This document shows positions 56,485 through 64,000 of a stretch of DNA of 64,000 nucleotides, one piece after another (within the stretch, counting starts at the first letter, position 1; the number at the start of each line of letters is the position of its first letter). Source of the stretch: Brevundimonas sp. NIBR11. Its GTDB lineage: Bacteria; Pseudomonadota; Alphaproteobacteria; Caulobacterales; Caulobacteraceae. Location of the stretch: NCBI RefSeq assembly GCF_027912535.1, contig NZ_CP115465.1, positions 2,894,001 through 2,958,000 of the forward strand, read 5' to 3'. The translations under genes and the position numbers were made by a program. The notes below the pieces were generated by a model that saw only the letters and a program-made list of their open reading frames with translations, was not told the origin of the DNA and searched no databases.

Positions 56485-57198
56485 ATGCCCCGCCTGATCC
56501 TGCTGCGCCACGGCCAGAGCCAGTGGAACCTCGAAAACCGCTTCACCGGCTGGGTCGACGTCGACCTGACGGCAGCGGGCGAGGCCCAGGCCCGGCGCGG
56601 CGGCGAGCTGATCGCCGAGGCCGGGTTCAAACCCGCCGTCATGTTCACCTCGGTGCTGACGCGGGCGAAACGGACGGGCGCCCTGGCCCTGGCGTCGGCC
56701 GGGCTCAAGGACGTGCCCGTGATCGAGGACTGGCGTCTGAACGAGCGCCACTACGGCGGCCTGACCGGGCTGGACAAGGCCGAGACGGCGCTCAAGCACG
56801 GCGACGATCAGGTGAAGATCTGGCGTCGCAGCTACGACATCCCGCCGCCGCCGCTGGAGACGGGCTCGGAATGGGATTTCTCCAAGGACGCCCGCTACGC
56901 CGGTCAGGACATCCCGGACACCGAAAGCCTGAAGACCACGCTGGATCGCGTCCTGCCCTACTGGAACGACGCCATCGCCCCGCGTCTGAAGGCGGGCGAG
57001 GACGTCCTGATCGCCGCCCACGGCAACTCGCTGCGCGCCATCGTCAAACACCTGTTCGCCGTGCCGGACGACCAGATCGTCGGCGTCGAGATCCCGACCG
57101 GCAATCCGCTGGAGATCGACCTCGACGCCGATCTGAAGCCGACGGCCGCTCGCTATCTCGATACGGGTCGGGCCACCGAATTGCCGGTCCTCCCATGA
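56485..57198 (+). CDS. gpmA: 2,3-bisphosphoglycerate-dependent phosphoglycerate mutase
   Basis: The 237-residue enzyme has catalytic His in LLRHGQSQWNLENRFTGW, NERHYGGLTGLDK, and AAHGNSLRAIVKHL with the second histidine. It interconverts 3- and 2-phosphoglycerate in glycolysis. GAGAGCCC precedes the ATG. The next gene starts inside its stop codon (ATGA), a tight coupling of glycolysis with a RibD-type deaminase. Confidence 0.95.
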   Translation: MPRLILLRHGQSQWNLENRFTGWVDVDLTAAGEAQARRGGELIAEAGFKPAVMFTSVLTRAKRTGALALASAGLKDVPVIEDWRLNERHYGGLTGLDKAETALKHGDDQVKIWRRSYDIPPPPLETGSEWDFSKDARYAGQDIPDTESLKTTLDRVLPYWNDAIAPRLKAGEDVLIAAHGNSLRAIVKHLFAVPDDQIVGVEIPTGNPLEIDLDADLKPTAARYLDTGRATELPVLP

Positions 57199-57815
57199 GC
57201 GACGACGCGGCGTTCATGCGCCGGGCCATCGATCTGGCCCTGTCGAAGATGGGCGAGACCTGGCCCAACCCGGCGGTGGGCTGCGTCATCGTCAAGGACG
57301 GCAAGGTGCTGGCCGAGGCCGCCACGGCCCCCGGGGGACGCCCCCACGCCGAGGAACAGGCCGTCCCGGCCGCTGGCCCTGAGGTCGAGGGCGCGACCGC
57401 CTATGTGACGCTGGAGCCCTGCGGCGCCCGGTCCTCGGGCCGGGCCTCTTGCGCCCAGTTCCTGGCCGAGGCGAAGATCGCCCGCGTCGTGGTGGCGGCG
57501 CTGGATCCCTCGCCCTTCGCCTCCGGGCGGGGCACCGAACGGCTGCGTCAGGCCGGGCTTCAGGTCGAGACCGGCCTGATGAAGGACGAGGCCGCCGTTC
57601 TGTCCGAAGGCTTCCTGCACAGGCTGGAGACGGGCCGGCCGATGGTCCGCATCAGCGCCGACGGCAAGGGGTTCGACGCCCGCTTCGCCGCCTCCGCCCG
57701 CGCCGACCTGGTCACCGAGCTGAAGCGCCTGGGCGAGGCCGGCTACACCCGACTGTGGACCTCGCCCGGCGAACTGGCCGACGCGCTGGCGGAGCAGGGC
57801 CTGTTGACGGCCTGA
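57195..57815 (+). CDS. RibD-type deaminase without reductase domain
   Basis: The 206-residue protein has the zinc deaminase motif with His51-Ala-Glu53 (RPHAEEQA), PNPAVGCVIVKDG and Cys76/Cys86 in EPCGARSSGRASC, as in the N-terminal half of RibD. RibD has about 360 residues with a C-terminal reductase; here only about 60 residues follow (LETGRPMVRISADGKGFDARF), and that start looks like the first strand of the reductase. It may be a stand-alone pyrimidine deaminase or another cytidine-type enzyme. A complete ribD presumably exists elsewhere. Confidence 0.75.
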   Translation: MSDDAAFMRRAIDLALSKMGETWPNPAVGCVIVKDGKVLAEAATAPGGRPHAEEQAVPAAGPEVEGATAYVTLEPCGARSSGRASCAQFLAEAKIARVVVAALDPSPFASGRGTERLRQAGLQVETGLMKDEAAVLSEGFLHRLETGRPMVRISADGKGFDARFAASARADLVTELKRLGEAGYTRLWTSPGELADALAEQGLLTA

Positions 57816-58134
57816 AGGAATTTATTCTTTCAAAAGTCTTGTGGAACCCTGCTAGCGAACCCATGTGATCGGCTGGGTCTTTGACAGTCCTGTTTCGGCC
57901 GGGCCCGCCCGCCGACCGCTTCGACGCCCGCGTCTTCCCGGCGGGAGCGGTCGCTGCCGTGTGCTCGGGGCCTCGGATTTGTCCGTTCCGTCACCTTTGG
58001 TCACGTTTCGTCACCCTATTTCCGGTCATGACCAAACGGACGACCCGGGGATCCGCCGCCCGCCCCGGTGCTCCGTCCCAGAAAAGACGGTTTCCGAAAA
58101 CCTTCCTTAAGCGACGCCGTTCCATGATCAGATC
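57816..58134. other. Intergenic gap before the pentapeptide genes
   Basis: This 319-bp gap has no supportable gene. The first 45 bp (TTTATTCTTTCAAAAG near 57824) are A/T-rich. Two TTGAC- or GCTAG-type promoter fragments (57884 and 57858) are too weak to call, and GTCAC units recur around 57988-58014. It should carry the promoter of the pentapeptide operon. Confidence 0.35.
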
Positions 58135-59406
58135 ATGTCAGCGGTCCAGGAAGGCGTCCTTCGACGTCGCATCAGCCAGCAGGAGCTCGACGCGATCTGC
58201 GCGCGTCACGACCGCCTGTGGCAGGCGCGCCCCGGCGGCGCCCGGGCCGTCTTCGCCTGGATGGACCTGTCGGGCCTCAGCCTGAAGGGCCGCAACCTCG
58301 CCGACGCCGACTTTGCGGCCGCCTCCCTGATCGGTTGCGACCTGTCGGGCTGCAAGCTCGACAACGCATCCTTCTTCGGCGCGGACATGCAGGACGCCAT
58401 CCTGATCGAGACCTCCCTGCGGCGCGCCGACCTGCGCGGCGCCTGCCTGCGCGGCGCCGACCTCTCGGGGGCCGATCTGTTCGAGGCCGACCTGCGCGAA
58501 GGCACGATCGCCTCGGCCGATCGCAAGGTGGGTTTCCGCGTCATGGAGCCCAAGGGCCGCGAGATCACCCAGGCCCAGGGCGCCAGCCTTGTCGGCGCCA
58601 ATCTTCAGCGGTCGCGCCTGTCGGGCATCGCGGCCCAGTCGGCGGACTTCTCCGACGCCATCATGAAGGACTGCAAGTTGGTCCGGGCCAACCTGAAACA
58701 GGCCTGTTTCAAGGGCGCGGATCTGGCCGGAGCCGATATGTCGGGAGCCGACCTGACCGGAGCCGATCTGCGCGACGCCATCCTGGTCGGGGTCAATGCG
58801 ACCTCCTGGCGGACCGATGGGGCCAACCTCGACGGCGCCCTGACGGATATGGGATCGGTCGGGGAGCCCCTGGCGCAGGTCCCGGCGGCCGACATGCTGC
58901 ACGAGCACGCCCGCTGGTGCGAAAGCGGCGGGGCCGAGGGCCAGCCGTCGGTGTTCGATCACGTCGACCTGCGCGGCCTCGGCTCGATCACCGGCCTGAA
59001 CCTGACGGCCCTGTCGGCGCGGGGCGCGGTCTTCTATGGCCTGAACATGGAGGGGGTGCAGCTGCAGGGCGCGCACCTCGAGGGCGCCGATCTCAGGTCG
59101 GTCAACCTGCGCCGCGCCGACCTGCGCGGCGCCCGCCTGGTGGGCGCGCGCCTGAACGGCGCCGATCTGCGCGAAGCCCAGCTGGGTCCGCTCATGCTGG
59201 GGCCCGAGCGGCTCCTGCCCGCCGACCTGACCGGCGCGGTCCTGCGCTCGGCCGATCTTTCCGGGGCCGATCTGAGGCGCAGCGTCCTCGTCGGCGCGGA
59301 CCTGACCCGGGCCAGTCTACACGGCGCCCAGACGCGCCTCGCCGATTTCACTGACGCGGTTCTCGCGGGGGTCCGAGGACTCCAGCGGGAGGGGGAACCG
59401 ATATGA
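58135..59406 (+). CDS. Pentapeptide-repeat protein A (bipartite)
   Basis: The 423-residue protein is built of two right-handed quadrilateral helices of A(D/N)LxG repeats. Array 1 covers about residues 43-235, broken near 125-150 by a non-repeat stretch. A cap LHEHARWCESGGAEGQ follows near 255, then array 2 (about 285-415) with an insert PLMLGPERLLP. The N-terminal RRRISQQELDAICARHDRLW resembles the same cap. So each half is a cap plus array. Pentapeptide proteins can mimic DNA or act as scaffolds; no specific target is evident. It overlaps its paralog by 4 bp. Confidence 0.85.
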   Translation: MSAVQEGVLRRRISQQELDAICARHDRLWQARPGGARAVFAWMDLSGLSLKGRNLADADFAAASLIGCDLSGCKLDNASFFGADMQDAILIETSLRRADLRGACLRGADLSGADLFEADLREGTIASADRKVGFRVMEPKGREITQAQGASLVGANLQRSRLSGIAAQSADFSDAIMKDCKLVRANLKQACFKGADLAGADMSGADLTGADLRDAILVGVNATSWRTDGANLDGALTDMGSVGEPLAQVPAADMLHEHARWCESGGAEGQPSVFDHVDLRGLGSITGLNLTALSARGAVFYGLNMEGVQLQGAHLEGADLRSVNLRRADLRGARLVGARLNGADLREAQLGPLMLGPERLLPADLTGAVLRSADLSGADLRRSVLVGADLTRASLHGAQTRLADFTDAVLAGVRGLQREGEPI

Positions 59407-60656
59407 CGATGGTACGACGCCGCCTGGGCCAAGGCGATTTCGAGATGTTCGCGGCCGCCCACGAGCGGTTCGTTTCCGGCAAGCCCGGAGGCCGCAAGCT
59501 GTCGCTGAAGTTCATCGACCTGACCGGCGTCTCGATGGCGCATCGCATTCTCGACGACGCCGACTTCTCCGGCTCCATCCTGGAGAACTGCAACATGGCC
59601 GGCGCCCGCCTGGAGCGCGCCGTCCTGTTCGGCTGCGACCTGCGCGGCGCCGACCTGACCCGCGCCTGCCTGAAGCGCGCCGATATTCGCGGGACCTGCC
59701 TGCAGGGCGCCGACCTCTCGGAAGCCGACCTGACCCAGGCCGACTTCCGCGAGGGCGTCATCGCCGTCCCGCATGAGACCAAGGGCCTGGCCTCCGCCCG
59801 CCACGAGACCCGGCTGGGTCAGGCCGACGGCGCGCGCTTCTCCGGCGCGACTCTCGACGGCTCGCGCTTCGACGGTGTCAGCGCCTGCAAGGCCGATTTC
59901 ACCGACTGTTCGATGCGCGGCGCCCGGTTGACCGGGGCGAACCTCAAGGACGCCGACCTGTCGGGCGCCCTGCTCGAAGGCGCCGACGTCGGCGGGGCCA
60001 ACCTGGCCGGCGCGCGCCTGTGCGGCGCCATCCTGACCGGCGTGGCCATGGACCGGGCCCGCCTGGACAAGACCGACACCACCGGCGCCGTTCGCGAACC
60101 CACGGCCGCCGCCATCGCCCGCGCCGAGCAACTGTACGAACTGGCCCTGGACGCCAACGCCTGGGTCGAGAGCGGCGGGGTCCTCGGCGGCCCGGCGATC
60201 CTCGACGGCGAGGACCTGCGTCCGCTCGGCGATCGCCTGAAGGGCCTGAAGCTGTCGGCGATGAGCGCCAAGGGCGCCTGCTTGGCCGGGCTGGACCTGC
60301 GCGGCGCCCAGCTCCAGGGCGCGAATTTCGAGAAGGCTGACCTGCGCGGCGCCCTTCTCGGCAAGGCCGATCTGCGCGGCGCCCGCTTCGGCGAGGCCTT
60401 GATGACCAAGGTCGACCTGACCGCGGCCGACATCAGCCCCCTGCCGCTCGGCCCGTCCCGCAATGTTCCGGCCAGCCTCGGCGGGGCCCGGATGCGCTAC
60501 GCCGTCCTGCACCGCACGGTCCTGTCGAAGGCCAACATGGCCGGAACGGACCTTCTGGGCGCCGACGTCACCGGGGCGATGATGGATGAGGTGAACCTCG
60601 CTGACGCCTGCCTCGACCGGGTCACCGGAATGGCCATCCCGGCGGTCGCCGCCTGA
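59403..60656 (+). CDS. Pentapeptide-repeat protein B (paralog of A)
   Basis: The 417-residue protein has the same order as its upstream neighbour: an N-terminal cap RRRLGQGDFEMFAAAHERFV, array 1 with a break at the same place, a second cap ELALDANAWVESGGVLGGP near residue 245, array 2 and the equivalent insert PLPLGPSRNVPASLGG. The two genes arose by tandem duplication. The ATG lies within the stop codon of gene A (ATGA), so the products are made together and may form a heteromer. No membrane or catalytic segment is visible. Confidence 0.85.
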   Translation: MTMVRRRLGQGDFEMFAAAHERFVSGKPGGRKLSLKFIDLTGVSMAHRILDDADFSGSILENCNMAGARLERAVLFGCDLRGADLTRACLKRADIRGTCLQGADLSEADLTQADFREGVIAVPHETKGLASARHETRLGQADGARFSGATLDGSRFDGVSACKADFTDCSMRGARLTGANLKDADLSGALLEGADVGGANLAGARLCGAILTGVAMDRARLDKTDTTGAVREPTAAAIARAEQLYELALDANAWVESGGVLGGPAILDGEDLRPLGDRLKGLKLSAMSAKGACLAGLDLRGAQLQGANFEKADLRGALLGKADLRGARFGEALMTKVDLTAADISPLPLGPSRNVPASLGGARMRYAVLHRTVLSKANMAGTDLLGADVTGAMMDEVNLADACLDRVTGMAIPAVAA

Positions 60657-60662
60657 CGCGAA

Positions 60663-60689
60663 AAAGGGCGGCCCAATGGACCGCCCTTT
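60663..60689. terminator. Bidirectional terminator between pentapeptide and hsp20 genes
   Basis: A 9-bp stem AAAGGGCGG with CCGCCCTTT (60663-60671 and 60681-60689) has five A on the left, giving TTTTT for the leftward hsp20 mRNA, and TTT on the right for the pentapeptide mRNA. Confidence 0.8.
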
Positions 60690-60713
60690 CCCGTTCTGCC
60701 GAATTGATGTCGC

Positions 60714-61175
60714 CTAGGCGGCTTCGCCTTCGATCAAGGCCGAGGTCGACGCGCCCGTCGCGATCTCGATGCGCCGGGGCTTCAGCGCCTCGGGCAGTTC
60801 GCGCTTCAGGCTGATGGCCAGCAGGCCGTTGTCGAGCGAGGCCGTGGTGACCACGACATAATCGGCCAGTTGGAAGCGACGCTCGAAGTCGCGTTCGGCC
60901 AGACCACGATGCAGATAGGTCTTGGCGGCGTCGTCATTGGCGGTCTTCCTGCCCGTGACGGTCAGCTGGTTCTCCTTGGCCTCGATGGTCAGCTCATCGG
61001 GCTTGAAGCCGGCGACGGCGATCTCGATCCGGTACTCGTTCTCACCGGTGGTTTCGATGTTGTAGGGCGGCCAGCCGTTTTCCTGGCTGGTGCGCGCGGC
61101 GCTTTCCAGCTGCCGGGCCAGGCGGTCGAAGCCCACGGCGGAACGATAGAGAGGGGTGAAGTCGATGGTACGCAT
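60714..61175 (-). CDS. Small heat-shock protein (Hsp20, IbpA type)
   Basis: The 153-residue protein has the N-terminal IDFTPLYRSAVGFDRL of class A rhizobial/IbpA proteins, an alpha-crystallin domain (PPYNIETTGENEYRIEIAVAGF; LAERDFERRFQLADYV) and a short tail with PRRIEI (the IxI motif). It holds unfolding proteins during heat stress. The leader has a ROSE-like RNA thermometer that hides the ribosome site at low temperature. Confidence 0.92.
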   Translation of the reverse strand: MRTIDFTPLYRSAVGFDRLARQLESAARTSQENGWPPYNIETTGENEYRIEIAVAGFKPDELTIEAKENQLTVTGRKTANDDAAKTYLHRGLAERDFERRFQLADYVVVTTASLDNGLLAISLKRELPEALKPRRIEIATGASTSALIEGEAA

Positions 61176-61232
61176 GTCGATCTCCTGATCATCAGCAAGA
61201 TTGAGCCGCCCCGCGTTTTAGCCCGGGTCGGC
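61176..61232 (-). promoter_or_regulatory. ROSE-like RNA thermometer in the hsp20 leader
   Basis: In the mRNA UUGCUGA (61198-61192) pairs with UCAGGAG (61188-61182) round a three-base loop, leaving one G-G opposition against the AGGAG ribosome site, six bases before the AUG. The UYGCU core with a G-G pair is the hallmark of ROSE elements. A second hairpin (61205-61232) stands 5' of it, as in known ROSE RNAs. Confidence 0.78.
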
Positions 61233-61419
61233 GGTGGGGATCAGCCCGAACGGTCCCTTCTGGGCCCCGCCTGGTCTGCAAGAGCCCGGGATCGGCGCTC
61301 TCGGAATGCAAGGTGGGAAGCCGATGTGCGGCGTCAAGACCCCCTTCGTTGCGGGATCGTCACTTGCTCGCGCGCAACCGGCGCCTAAGGTGCCGCCACC
61401 TTGATTTCCGGAGTTGCCC

Positions 61420-62250
61420 ATGCGCGCGTCAAGACTTGTCCTCGCCACCGCTCTCGGCCTGCTGACCGCCGGCGTCGCCGCCGCCCAGACCGCGCCGACC
61501 CTCGGCGAAACCCAGGCCCAGCGCGTCGCCCGCCGCGAGGCCATGCCGCCGCCCGTGCTGCAGGAGGATGAAGCTCTCCAGGCCGCGATCGGCTCTGATA
61601 CGCGTCCGGCCGCCGATATCGCCCGCGACGTTTATCGCCACCCGTTCGAGACCCTGACATTCTGGGGCCTGATGCCGGGCTCGACGATCGTTGAGATCGA
61701 GCCGGGCCGCGGCGGCTGGTGGAGCGCCATCCTGCAACCCTATGCGGCGGCGACGGGCGGGACCTATGTCGCCGTCAACCGCCCGCTCGAAGGCATGGGC
61801 GTGGCCGACGGCACGGCCGATATGATCGTGGTGGCTCGCGCCTTCCATAACTGGCACCGCTCCAACCCGCAGCGCACCGGCCTCTATCTGGAGGCCTTCT
61901 TCAAGGCCCTGAAACCCGGCGGCATCCTGGCGGTGGAACAGCACCGCGCCAACGAGGGCCTGAACCCCGACCTCACCGCCCCAACCGGCTATGTGTCGGA
62001 GAGCTATGTGATCCGCGCCGCCCAGGCCGCCGGCTTCGTGCTTGAGGCCCGCAGCGAGCTGAACGCCAATCCGAAGGACGACCACGACCATCCGTTCGGC
62101 GTCTGGACCCTGCCGCCGGTGCGGACCTCGGCCCCGCGTGACGGCGTCGCCACCGACCGCCCCACGCCCCTGACCGACGCCGAACGCGCGGAGTATGACG
62201 CCATCGGCGAGAGCGATCGCATGACGCTGCGGTTCCGCAAGCCAGGCTGA
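61420..62250 (+). CDS. Exported methyltransferase-fold protein A
   Basis: The 276-residue protein has a Sec signal peptide (SRLVLATALGLLTAGVAAAQ), then DVYRHPFETLTFWGLMPGSTIVEIEP and GGWWSAILQPY, like SAM motif I of the COG4798-type family, and ALKPGGILAVEQHRA near the second half. It ends IGESDRMTLRFRKPG. The region after motif I is about 35 residues shorter than in the next gene. As an exported protein it would lack SAM in the periplasm, so methylation is doubtful. TTG at 61414 is an alternative start. Confidence 0.78.
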   Translation: MRASRLVLATALGLLTAGVAAAQTAPTLGETQAQRVARREAMPPPVLQEDEALQAAIGSDTRPAADIARDVYRHPFETLTFWGLMPGSTIVEIEPGRGGWWSAILQPYAAATGGTYVAVNRPLEGMGVADGTADMIVVARAFHNWHRSNPQRTGLYLEAFFKALKPGGILAVEQHRANEGLNPDLTAPTGYVSESYVIRAAQAAGFVLEARSELNANPKDDHDHPFGVWTLPPVRTSAPRDGVATDRPTPLTDAERAEYDAIGESDRMTLRFRKPG

Positions 62251-62342
62251 GGCTTCAAGGCTTTGACGGCATTGGCGAAGCTCTCTATCCCAGAGCGTCC
62301 CGGGGCGGCGTCGCTCCCCGGACCACGGCCGGCTGGGGAGAA

Positions 62343-63257
62343 ATGATGCGGGATCAGGCGCGGATCGGGCGGACGGGACCATCGCGTCGGGCCATGTTGG
62401 TCGGCGTCAGCTCCGTGGTGGTCTGCGGTCTCGCCGCCTGTGGGAACAAGAAAGAAAAGCCCGCCGCGCCCGAAGGCCCCGCCGGCCCGCCCGAAGGCTC
62501 GCTGGAATGGGCCATCCAGGGACCCTGGCGCGCCGCGGACCGACCTCGAGACATCTACCGCCACCCGCTGGAGACCCTCAGGTTCTTTGGCCTTCAACCT
62601 GCGATGCATGTGGTGGAGTTCTGGCCGGGCAGCGGCTGGTACACTGAAATTCTGGCCCCCTATCTGAACAAGGGCGGCGGCGAGTACTATGGCGCGGGTT
62701 TCGTGACCGGCGAGGGGGCGAACCCCGCCCAGGCCGCGCTGGTGGCGAATTTCGAACGCCGCTTCGGCGAGGACCGGCGGCTGTACGGCGATGTGAAGTT
62801 CAGCGCCTTCGGTCCCACCACGGGGCCCGTCGCGCCGGCGGGCACGGTCGACATGGCGCTGTTCATGCGCAACATCCACGCCTGGATGGCCGCGGGCATC
62901 GCCGAGAAGGCTTTCGCAGACGCCTATGCAGCGCTGAAGCCAGGCGGGATCCTGGGCGTCGAACAGCACCGGCTGGCGCCCGACGAGGATCAGGATCCGG
63001 CGGCGGCGAACGGGTATGTCCAGGAGGCCTTCGTCAAACAACTGGCGGCCGAGGCGGGCTTCGTCTTCGTCGCGGCCTCCGAGATCAACGCCAATCCCGA
63101 GGACACCAAGGATCATCCGTTCGGGGTCGAGACCCTGCCGCCGCGCCTGTTAACCGCCCCGCAAGGCGAGGCGCCCGATCCCACGTTCGACACCGCCAAA
63201 TATCGCGCGATCGGTGAGAGCGATCGCATGACCCTGAAGTTCAGAAAGCCCGAATGA
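62343..63257 (+). CDS. Exported methyltransferase-fold lipoprotein B
   Basis: The 304-residue paralog of the previous gene has SRRAMLVGVSSVVVCGLAAC, i.e. a twin-arginine pair and a lipobox (Cys33), then DIYRHPLETLRFFGLQPAMHVVEF, PGSGWYTEILAPYL, ALKPGGILGVEQHRLAP and the shared end IGESDRMTLKFRKPE. It keeps the full segment between motif I and the DMALFMRNIHAW strand. It overlaps the hydrolase gene by 4 bp. Function unknown; the cofactor is the open question. Confidence 0.8.
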   Translation: MMRDQARIGRTGPSRRAMLVGVSSVVVCGLAACGNKKEKPAAPEGPAGPPEGSLEWAIQGPWRAADRPRDIYRHPLETLRFFGLQPAMHVVEFWPGSGWYTEILAPYLNKGGGEYYGAGFVTGEGANPAQAALVANFERRFGEDRRLYGDVKFSAFGPTTGPVAPAGTVDMALFMRNIHAWMAAGIAEKAFADAYAALKPGGILGVEQHRLAPDEDQDPAAANGYVQEAFVKQLAAEAGFVFVAASEINANPEDTKDHPFGVETLPPRLLTAPQGEAPDPTFDTAKYRAIGESDRMTLKFRKPE

Positions 63258-64000
63258 ACCGCGCCGCCGCCTTCGCCGCCAATGCGCCCCTGATGGGGGT
63301 TCCCGGCGCCGCCGCGCCTCCGGGAGGCGTCGGCGAATGGTTCCGAGGGGCCGGGGGCCTGCGCCTGCGCGCCGCCTTCTGGACGCCCTCGGCCCTGGTG
63401 GCTCCCAAGCCGCGCGGCACCGTGGTCCTGAGCCCCGGCCGGACCGAGCCGATCGAGAAATATTTCGAGGTCATCGGAAACTTCCTCGCGCGCGGCTGGT
63501 GCGTCCTCGCCCACGACTGGCGCGGACAGGGGCTGTCGGCCCGCCTGCTGCCGGACCGGCTCAAGGGCCACGCCCGGGCGGTGGAGGAGTTTCAGGACGA
63601 CTACGCCCGTCTGCTGGACGCGTTCGAGACCCGCGCGCCCAAGCCGTGGATCATGGTCGGCCACTCCATGGGAGCCGTGCTGAATCTCTTGGCCCTCGAG
63701 GCCGGAGAGAAGCGGTTCGCGGGCGCGATCCTGACCAGCCCCATGCTGCGCATCAAGACCGGCAAGCGGTCCATGTGGTCGGTCAAGCTGGCGGTGCGCT
63801 GGAATGTGCGCCACGGCAAGGCCGGGGACTTCGTGCTGGACGACCCCGACGATCCCTTCGACCACACCTTCGAGAAGGACGCCCTGACGTCCGACGAAAC
63901 CCGCTACGAGCTGTGGCGTCAGCAGCTCTACGCCTGCCCCCACCTGGCGGTCGGCGGCCCGACCTGGGGCTGGCTGGCCTTCGCACTGGACGCGGGCGAG
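63254..64000 (+). CDS. Alpha/beta hydrolase, lysophospholipase-like (partial)
   Basis: The first 249 residues are visible; the end lies outside the window. The pattern is of the monoacylglycerol lipase/PldB group: GTVVLSPGRTEPIEKYFEV, LAHDWRGQGLSAR, and nucleophile GHSMGAV near residue 138, then AGAILTSPMLRIKTG. No signal peptide, so probably cytoplasmic. Its ATG overlaps the lipoprotein stop codon (ATGA), which links it to the methyltransferase-fold pair and suggests a lipid-related job for the operon. Confidence 0.85.
   Translation, partial: MNRAAAFAANAPLMGVPGAAAPPGGVGEWFRGAGGLRLRAAFWTPSALVAPKPRGTVVLSPGRTEPIEKYFEVIGNFLARGWCVLAHDWRGQGLSARLLPDRLKGHARAVEEFQDDYARLLDAFETRAPKPWIMVGHSMGAVLNLLALEAGEKRFAGAILTSPMLRIKTGKRSMWSVKLAVRWNVRHGKAGDFVLDDPDDPFDHTFEKDALTSDETRYELWRQQLYACPHLAVGGPTWGWLAFALDAGE

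Noticed and set aside
58105..58125. A CtrA site upstream of the pentapeptide genes (CCTTAAGCG).
   Set aside because: Only one TTAA half is present; no second half at the 7-base distance on either strand.

Overview
The window is high-GC DNA whose gene content and order point to an alphaproteobacterium of the order Caulobacterales, most likely Brevundimonas or a close relative. The main evidence is the order DUF299/ppsR - origin - hemE, the rho-mnmE-mnmG-rsmG-parA-parB block, a CenR-type response regulator, the giant NAD-glutamate dehydrogenase and a Caulobacterales-type set of small proteins. No tRNA, rRNA, CRISPR array, insertion sequence or prophage was seen. This is core chromosome, not an accessory island.

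The centre of interest is 16263-16768. In Caulobacter crescentus the chromosomal origin (Cori) lies beside hemE, next to the DUF299 gene. Here the same gap has an exact TTAA-N7-TTAA CtrA site, a second CtrA-like site and three DnaA-box-like nonamers. Exact 16-bp parS palindromes follow at about 4.5, 6.2 and 8.9 kb, the last one inside parA. Genes next to the origin mostly point away from it: the leftward operon ppsR-maf-aroE-coaE-dnaQ has 4-bp overlaps, and the rightward set is hemE-hemH-hemJ-rho-mnmE-mnmG-rsmG-parA-parB.

Region 1-16262 holds an XRE regulator fragment, an Nfu-type Fe-S carrier, a universal stress protein joined to NAD-glutamate dehydrogenase, an AI-2E-type permease, a HerA-like ATPase, a BLUF blue-light sensor, MltA, a Tim44-like protein, SecB and the ppsR operon. 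Region 27000-42500 holds DUF3576-leuS-lptE-holA, an NtrZ-like exported protein, a ThiE/TenI-like protein head to head with yggS, cenR, xth, lolA, ftsK, an ubiquinone hydroxylase, a Lon-N protein and a CnoX-type chaperedoxin.

Region 42459-57815 is rich in nucleotide-sugar enzymes. A phosphohexomutase makes glucose-1-phosphate, GalU makes UDP-glucose and an SqdB-like enzyme would make UDP-sulfoquinovose. GlmS and GlmM feed UDP-GlcNAc. Also here are an ArsR regulator with a perfect operator and a divergent AHSA1 protein, a ClpP-like peptidase, GpmA and a RibD-type deaminase without its reductase.

The right end has two overlapping pentapeptide-repeat paralogs, an Hsp20 gene with a ROSE-like RNA thermometer, two exported methyltransferase-fold paralogs and an alpha/beta hydrolase cut by the window edge. 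The features most worth testing are the origin/parS layout, the ROSE element, the C-rich rho leader, the twin pentapeptide proteins and the exported methyltransferase pair.
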